A stretch of 64,000 nt of DNA from an uncultured Barnesiella sp. (GTDB taxonomy: Bacteria > Bacteroidota > Bacteroidia > Bacteroidales > Barnesiellaceae_A). This document shows positions 61,514 through 64,000 of the stretch, one piece after another. Position numbers and translations under genes: made by a program. Location: the NCBI GenBank assembly GCA_944321085.1, contig CALUJY010000009.1, forward strand, positions 43,956-107,955, read 5' to 3'. Position 1 is the first letter of the stretch, and every line of letters starts with the position of its first letter. The notes beneath the pieces were generated by a model. It had not been told where the DNA came from. It did not search any database and was given only the letters and a program-made list of their open reading frames with translations.

Positions 61514-61948
61514 ATGAAAAACGTAAAATTTTTGTTTCTGTTTGTGTTAATGTCGTGTATGGCATTGATGTTCAATGCTTGTTCAGACGATGTCGGTTCT
61601 TCATCTGATTTGATAGGAACTTGGGAAGCAGTTTCTGAATCGGGCTGGGAAAAACAAGATGGGGTTATAACAAATGAGTTTTATGATGACCTCAGCGGTA
61701 GTATCAGAATAACATTCAATAAAAACGGTACATACGTATTGACGTATTTAGGTGATGGTATGGATGATTCTAATGAAGGTGAATGGAGTTATAGTAAAGG
61801 GATTCTTATATTGGACTATGACGAAGATGACCCATGGCCGATTAAGGAGTTGACACGTTCCAAATTGGTTGTTGAAGGATATACTTCGTCGTCATCGAAT
61901 GGAGTTCTTTACGAATCGTATCACCTCATAGAATATCGCAAAATATAG
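61514..61948 (+). CDS. Small lipocalin-like lipoprotein
   Basis: A 144-residue lipoprotein: signal MKNVKFLFLFVLMSCMALMF, then NACSDD with lipid cysteine C23. The mature part has lipocalin-like strands, SDLIGTWEAVSESGW near the start and SIRITFNKNGTYVLTYLGDG later. It is a common but uncharacterised Bacteroidetes design, probably outer-membrane or periplasmic. It is monocistronic, preceded by a structured leader and followed by a hairpin at 62078-62119. Confidence 0.8.
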   Translation: MKNVKFLFLFVLMSCMALMFNACSDDVGSSSDLIGTWEAVSESGWEKQDGVITNEFYDDLSGSIRITFNKNGTYVLTYLGDGMDDSNEGEWSYSKGILILDYDEDDPWPIKELTRSKLVVEGYTSSSSNGVLYESYHLIEYRKI

Positions 61949-62258
61949 AAACAGTATTTCCGTACTGCCGTAGCATTTTTCGGATGTATTGTAATACATT
62001 ATCGGGATAAAAACCTGATGTGTTGAAATAGAATGAGGCGACTCTGAAAAGTTACGGGTGGTAAGTAGATTTATAGAAGAGGCCATATCATTACTCAATA
62101 TGAGTTTGATATGGCCTCTTTGGGTAACCTGTAATTGTATTCAGGGTTCAGATTACAAGAAATTATTTCCTGAGGGAGATAGGACTTTGCCATATAGTGG
62201 CTGATACATTATGGCCGCATTCCCCGTTTCCTTGGGGATGTTGGCTGGTGCCGGTGTA
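61949..62258. other. Intergenic region after the lipoprotein gene
   Basis: 310 bp between convergent genes. Apart from the hairpin at 62078-62119, nothing recognisable. Confidence 0.6.
62078..62119 (+). terminator. 13-bp hairpin terminator after the lipoprotein gene
   Basis: AGAGGCCATATCA (62078-62090) pairs with TGATATGGCCTCT (62107-62119), with a second small stem ACTCA/TGAGT inside the loop. TTTGGG follows. Confidence 0.7.
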
Positions 62259-63104
62259 TTATCGGCCGAGTTTGTCGTACACTTCGTCTGTGACGGGTTC
62301 GAGCCATTCGTTCGAGGTGTTTTCACCCGGTATTTCGAAGGCAAGGTGCGCAAACCAACTGTCGGCGGCAGCTCCATGCCAATGTTTTACGTTGGCCGGT
62401 ATGTGTATGATGTCACCCGGATGCAGTTCTACGGCGGGTTTCCCTTCCTCCTGATACCATCCGCGACCGGCTACGCAAACGAGCATTTGGCCTCCGCCGT
62501 CGGTGGCGTGGTGGATGTGCCAATTATTGCGGCAACGGGGTTCGAAGGTGACGTTGTTGAACGGAATCTGTTCGGTAGATATGGGTGCCAAATGGCTGTT
62601 GCCAATGAAGTATTGTGCGTATGCTGTGTTGGGTTCGCCTATGGGAAACAGCATTTCGCGTTGGAAAGCTGCTTTGCCATTGTCGCATGCGGTATCGTCA
62701 GCCCATACCTCTTTGGCAAGGCGGAATGCGCCCCATGCGTTAGGCCATCCGGCATAGAAAGCGATATGAGTGAGCATTTCGGCTATCTCGGTACGCGTGA
62801 CTCCATTGTCTTTGGCAAATTGCAAGTGGTGTGTCAGCGACGAGTCTATGATACCTTTGCCTACCAACGTAGCGATGGTGACCATGCTGCGGTCGTGGGG
62901 GCTCAGCCCTTGGTGGTTCCATACTTCGCCGAACAATATGTCGTCGTTGAGTTCGGCAAACAGAGGGGCAAATTCGCCCAGTTGTGTGCGACCTGCGGTC
63001 TGCGTGATTTTTTCTTGTGCCATAGCGGTGTAGTTTTGTGCAGTTGTGAGCAGCGTTATGAGTAGTAACGCTTTCAACAGAGTTTCGGTTTTTGTTACAG
63101 TCAT
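62259..63104 (-). CDS. Secreted carboxymuconolactone decarboxylase-like / cupin fusion protein
   Basis: A 281-residue two-domain protein from ATG 63104, which gives an N-terminal signal sequence (about 1-30). The first domain (about 35-130) is CMD/AhpD-like: HDRSMVTIATLVGKGI, then LTHHLQFAKDNGVTRTEIAE and an AFYAGWPNAWGA helix. The usual CxxC of AhpD is absent. The second domain (about 165-265) is a cupin with the metal-binding WHIHHATDGGGQMLVCVAG and LHPGDIIHIPANVKHWHGA. This fusion is known in Bacteroidetes; its substrate is not. Start region -7-like box CATCTTTG (one mismatch). Confidence 0.87.
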   Translation of the reverse strand: MTVTKTETLLKALLLITLLTTAQNYTAMAQEKITQTAGRTQLGEFAPLFAELNDDILFGEVWNHQGLSPHDRSMVTIATLVGKGIIDSSLTHHLQFAKDNGVTRTEIAEMLTHIAFYAGWPNAWGAFRLAKEVWADDTACDNGKAAFQREMLFPIGEPNTAYAQYFIGNSHLAPISTEQIPFNNVTFEPRCRNNWHIHHATDGGGQMLVCVAGRGWYQEEGKPAVELHPGDIIHIPANVKHWHGAAADSWFAHLAFEIPGENTSNEWLEPVTDEVYDKLGR

Positions 63105-63273
63105 AAGAGTAGTAGTATTGTTTTTGCAAAGATGAGGCTTTGTATCGGGCTGCATAGCACCGATATTACCTTTTTTTGTACCACTTTTACGGGTGGTTAT
63201 GCAGCTCCTATGGCGGGGCGAAATGCAACTCTTACGGTTTGTACGGGGTATATGGTATGTCTCTGAAAATGAA

Positions 63274-63309
63274 GCAAGCCGCCAGACAATATGTTGTCCG
63301 ACGGCTTGC
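63274..63309 (-). terminator. Hairpin after the secreted-protein gene
   Basis: GCAAGCCG (63274-63281) pairs with CGGCTTGC (63302-63309), with an inner GACAA/TTGTC stem. On the minus strand TTCATTTTC follows. Confidence 0.65.
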
Positions 63310-63336
63310 CTGTATGTCGTATGCTATGGTAGCAGT

Positions 63337-63915
63337 TTACTTGTAGGTGACAGATATTGTATAGATATTGATGCCGCCTGTGTGCGAATAGAGGTAGAGG
63401 GTGTTGGCCTCGCCTTGGTAGTCGAATGTATATTGTTTGGTACCGTCGGCAGCTTTTATGTCGATGCAGCCTACGTACGACTCGTCGTCTTTGTCGTAGT
63501 CGGAGTCGACTTTGGCCGTAGAGATGTAGAGCTCGCGGTCGTCGTTTTTGCTCGATGAAGCCATAATAGCCGATATGGTGCAAGGACCTGTAACATCGAC
63601 TTCGATGATGCGTGAAGCGGGTGTTTCGCTATCTTCCCATTTTGAACCGCCTTGTGTCTTGAAGCAGGCAAAGTATTTTGTGCCGTCGACAGTCTTTTTA
63701 TTATAGGCGATAGAGCATGCGTCGTCGTTGTTGTTGTAGAATCGGAAGCCGTTGATTTGGGCGTAAGGTACATCCATTTCGTAAGATGTGGTAGCGGGTT
63801 TCTCGTCGCCGTTCCAATTATATTTTTCGGCGGCATATTCACTGAGGTTGACGGTTTGTGCCTGTGTTGCGGCAAAGGCTACGAGGCACGCGGTGAGTAA
63901 ATATAATTTTTTCAT
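63337..63915 (-). CDS. Hypothetical secreted protein
   Basis: A 192-residue protein with signal peptide MKKLYLLTACLVAFAATQAQ. The mature part is beta-rich and resembles the small C-terminal or stand-alone sandwich modules found in Bacteroidetes pectate-lyase-like proteins. Examples are RIIEVDVTGPCTISAIMASS, and YTFDYQGEANTLYLYSHTGG near the end (INIYTISVTYK). I cannot assign a function. There is no T9SS domain or lipobox. A hairpin lies downstream, and a 13-bp inverted-repeat arm lies 20 bp upstream of the start. Confidence 0.75.
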   Translation of the reverse strand: MKKLYLLTACLVAFAATQAQTVNLSEYAAEKYNWNGDEKPATTSYEMDVPYAQINGFRFYNNNDDACSIAYNKKTVDGTKYFACFKTQGGSKWEDSETPASRIIEVDVTGPCTISAIMASSSKNDDRELYISTAKVDSDYDKDDESYVGCIDIKAADGTKQYTFDYQGEANTLYLYSHTGGINIYTISVTYK

Positions 63916-64000
63916 GATGTAAATTCACTACTGTCCCGTAAAAGTGGATAAATAGTTCTTTGAAATTATTGAAATATAGCCAATTACACGGTTTTTTGAA

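Larger units (their letters stand above)
63181..63947. repeat. 13-bp inverted repeat pair flanking the terminal secreted-protein gene
   Basis: CCACTTTTACGGG at 63181-63193 recurs in reverse complement at 63935-63947. The arms sit upstream of the cupin-fusion gene and of the secreted-protein gene respectively. Confidence 0.45.

Noticed and set aside
1..64000. CRISPR arrays, rRNA genes, integrases and complete transposons
   Set aside because: No regularly spaced repeats, rRNA signatures or transposase/integrase motifs were seen; only the right edge hints at an IS end.

Overview
The window reads as a chromosomal segment of a Bacteroidales bacterium. Supporting this: Bacteroidetes-type promoters (TTTG, 19-21 bp, TAnnTTTG) sit in front of many genes. 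There is a long hybrid two-component regulator and an Rnf complex headed by RseC. Four secreted proteins end in type IX secretion C-terminal domains. The tRNA-Pro gene lacks an encoded CCA, and Shine-Dalgarno sequences are weak or absent. The genus cannot be resolved by eye; T9SS cargo plus Rnf suits Barnesiellaceae or a related gut family better than classical Bacteroides.

Layout. 1-6841: an nfeD-kdsB-M16 peptidase operon, an orphan ECF sigma factor, a GT2 glycosyltransferase and glnS. 6905-9616: a TPR protein and metY. 9639-11384: a secreted trypsin-like protease. 11833-14554: a four-gene 2-oxoacid:ferredoxin oxidoreductase (ferredoxin, alpha, beta, gamma). 14765-20275: rseC-rnfBCDGEA, closed by a strong terminator. 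The oxidoreductase makes reduced ferredoxin and Rnf spends it on NAD+ reduction and ion pumping. 20674-24170: a solute-binding lipoprotein, a putative porin and xpt. 24365-31421: a PhoBR-like pair and a giant hybrid regulator, divergent from an alpha/beta hydrolase with two tandem promoters. 33078-33151: tRNA-Pro. 33441-39083: the L-rhamnose operon rhaB-rhaA-rhaT-rhaD and an AraC regulator. 39197-41494: a T9SS-exported GH5 enzyme.

42132-48041 is an island of phage-like genes. A terminase large subunit with a small upstream gene is divergent from a three-gene operon that resembles internal-virion or ejection proteins. No portal, capsid, tail, lysis or integrase gene is visible. 48115-54552: a membrane TPR regulator shares back-to-back promoters with an operon of three T9SS-exported surface proteins (PKD-like, RCC1-like, BspA-like LRR). 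The last of these contains a 738-bp in-frame tandem duplication.

55093-60953: dxr-rseP-rlmI-like-DPP III, a housekeeping operon. 61239-61513: a promoter and a highly structured leader of about 260 nt in front of a small lipoprotein gene; this is the best candidate for an uncharacterised RNA element. 62259-63915: a carboxymuconolactone decarboxylase/cupin fusion and a small secreted protein. A 13-bp inverted repeat flanks the latter and may mark an insertion-sequence end at the right edge.

All identifications rest on reading the sequence and recognising families; no database search was run.
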